From Bacteroidaceae bacterium (GTDB taxonomy: Bacteria; Bacteroidota; Bacteroidia; Bacteroidales; Muribaculaceae), in assembly GCA_021768245.1 (NCBI GenBank), contig JAETNO010000052.1:1-5279 (forward strand): a stretch of 5,279 nucleotides of DNA, in the 5' to 3' direction. The notes under the pieces are model-generated. The model was not told where the DNA came from. It searched no databases and saw only the letters and a program-made list of their open reading frames with translations. A program made the translations under genes and the position numbers. This document shows positions 5,076 through 5,279 of this stretch, one piece after another (the first letter of the stretch is position 1; each line of letters starts with the position of its first letter).

Positions 5076-5118
5076 CTTATGCCGCTCTTTGCCTACCCGA
5101 TTCACCTAAACCATTACA

Positions 5119-5279
5119 ATGACTACAATGAGAAAATCCAATACGAGAAAGGGCGGTCGCCCATCAAAACCGACCGATGAGAAGCGCACCCATGTGGTGA
5201 CAATCAAACTGACCGATGCCGAACACTCCGACCTCAAGGCACGGGCGAAAGCCGCCGGTGTGAAACTCGCCGAGTATGT
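5119..5279 (+). CDS. MobC-like relaxosome protein (ribbon-helix-helix), 5' part only
   Basis: The first 53 codons are present; the gene continues past the window edge. The N terminus is basic (MRKSNTRKGGRPSKPTDEK), followed by a ribbon-helix-helix-like strand HVVTIKLTDAEHSDL and helix KARAKAAGVKLAEY. This GGRPSK...VTIKLTDAE pattern is typical of Bacteroidales MobC/MobA-type accessory proteins that bind oriT and help the relaxase open the strands at nic. ATG 5119 and an in-frame ATG at 5128 are both possible starts; neither has a clear Shine-Dalgarno. A relaxase gene would be expected directly downstream. The candidate oriT lies just upstream. Confidence 0.8.
   Translation, partial: MTTMRKSNTRKGGRPSKPTDEKRTHVVTIKLTDAEHSDLKARAKAAGVKLAEY

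Noticed and set aside
4951..5109. 52-residue open frame (MSGYHCIRYTVGQLP...) in the gap before mobC
   Set aside because: It coincides with the inverted-repeat cluster proposed as oriT, has no ribosome-binding site and has Arg/Leu-rich composition typical of a chance frame. Conservation of its protein sequence in related elements would change this view.

Overview
The window looks like an internal piece of an integrative/mobilizable element from a Bacteroidales gut bacterium. The reasons are: a recognisable Bacteroidales accessory gene order (small excisionase-type HTH protein, DUF3987 P-loop ATPase, DUF6371 zinc-ribbon/TOPRIM protein, DUF3408 protein, MobC-like ribbon-helix-helix protein); a promoter matching the Bacteroides -33/-7 type (TTTG and TAnnTTTG) at 1492-1524; and a near absence of Shine-Dalgarno sequences except at one gene. 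All family names are from memory of the protein sequences; no search was run.

Layout. Positions 1-358 hold no convincing gene but are dense in signals: a 17-bp stretch resembling the 3' end of a tRNA gene (100-116), a strong terminator (124-164), a tandem TTGTCCAC repeat (174-196), and inverted repeats of TGAATGTCGG (214-276) just upstream of a possible promoter (298-330). Together they could be an attachment site or integrase-arm region, or the end of an upstream gene plus an operator. Positions 359-1327 encode a 322-aa protein of unknown function, closed by a very good terminator (1352-1385). Positions 1386-1643 contain iterated TTCGTTT motifs, a promoter and a roughly 110-nt leader that can fold into three hairpins, ending in a Shine-Dalgarno site.

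From 1644 onward four genes lie in one direction and are tightly packed: HTH protein (1644-1970), DUF3987 ATPase (start overlapping by 32 nt), then a 90-nt gap filled by a striking 27-7-27 inverted array of 9-bp units (3328-3388), DUF6371 primase-like protein (3409-4494), and DUF3408 protein (ATGA overlap). A 175-nt gap rich in inverted repeats (4944-5118) follows, a reasonable oriT candidate, and then the start of a MobC-like relaxosome protein that runs off the window; a relaxase gene would be expected next.

Inferred working: the HTH protein regulates or assists excision, the ATPase and the zinc-ribbon/TOPRIM protein form a helicase/primase-like replication module, perhaps acting at the iteron array, and DUF3408 plus MobC act at the transfer origin. 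The parts least explained by known gene families are the 9-bp iteron array, the structured leader of the operon, and the operator/att-like region at the left end.
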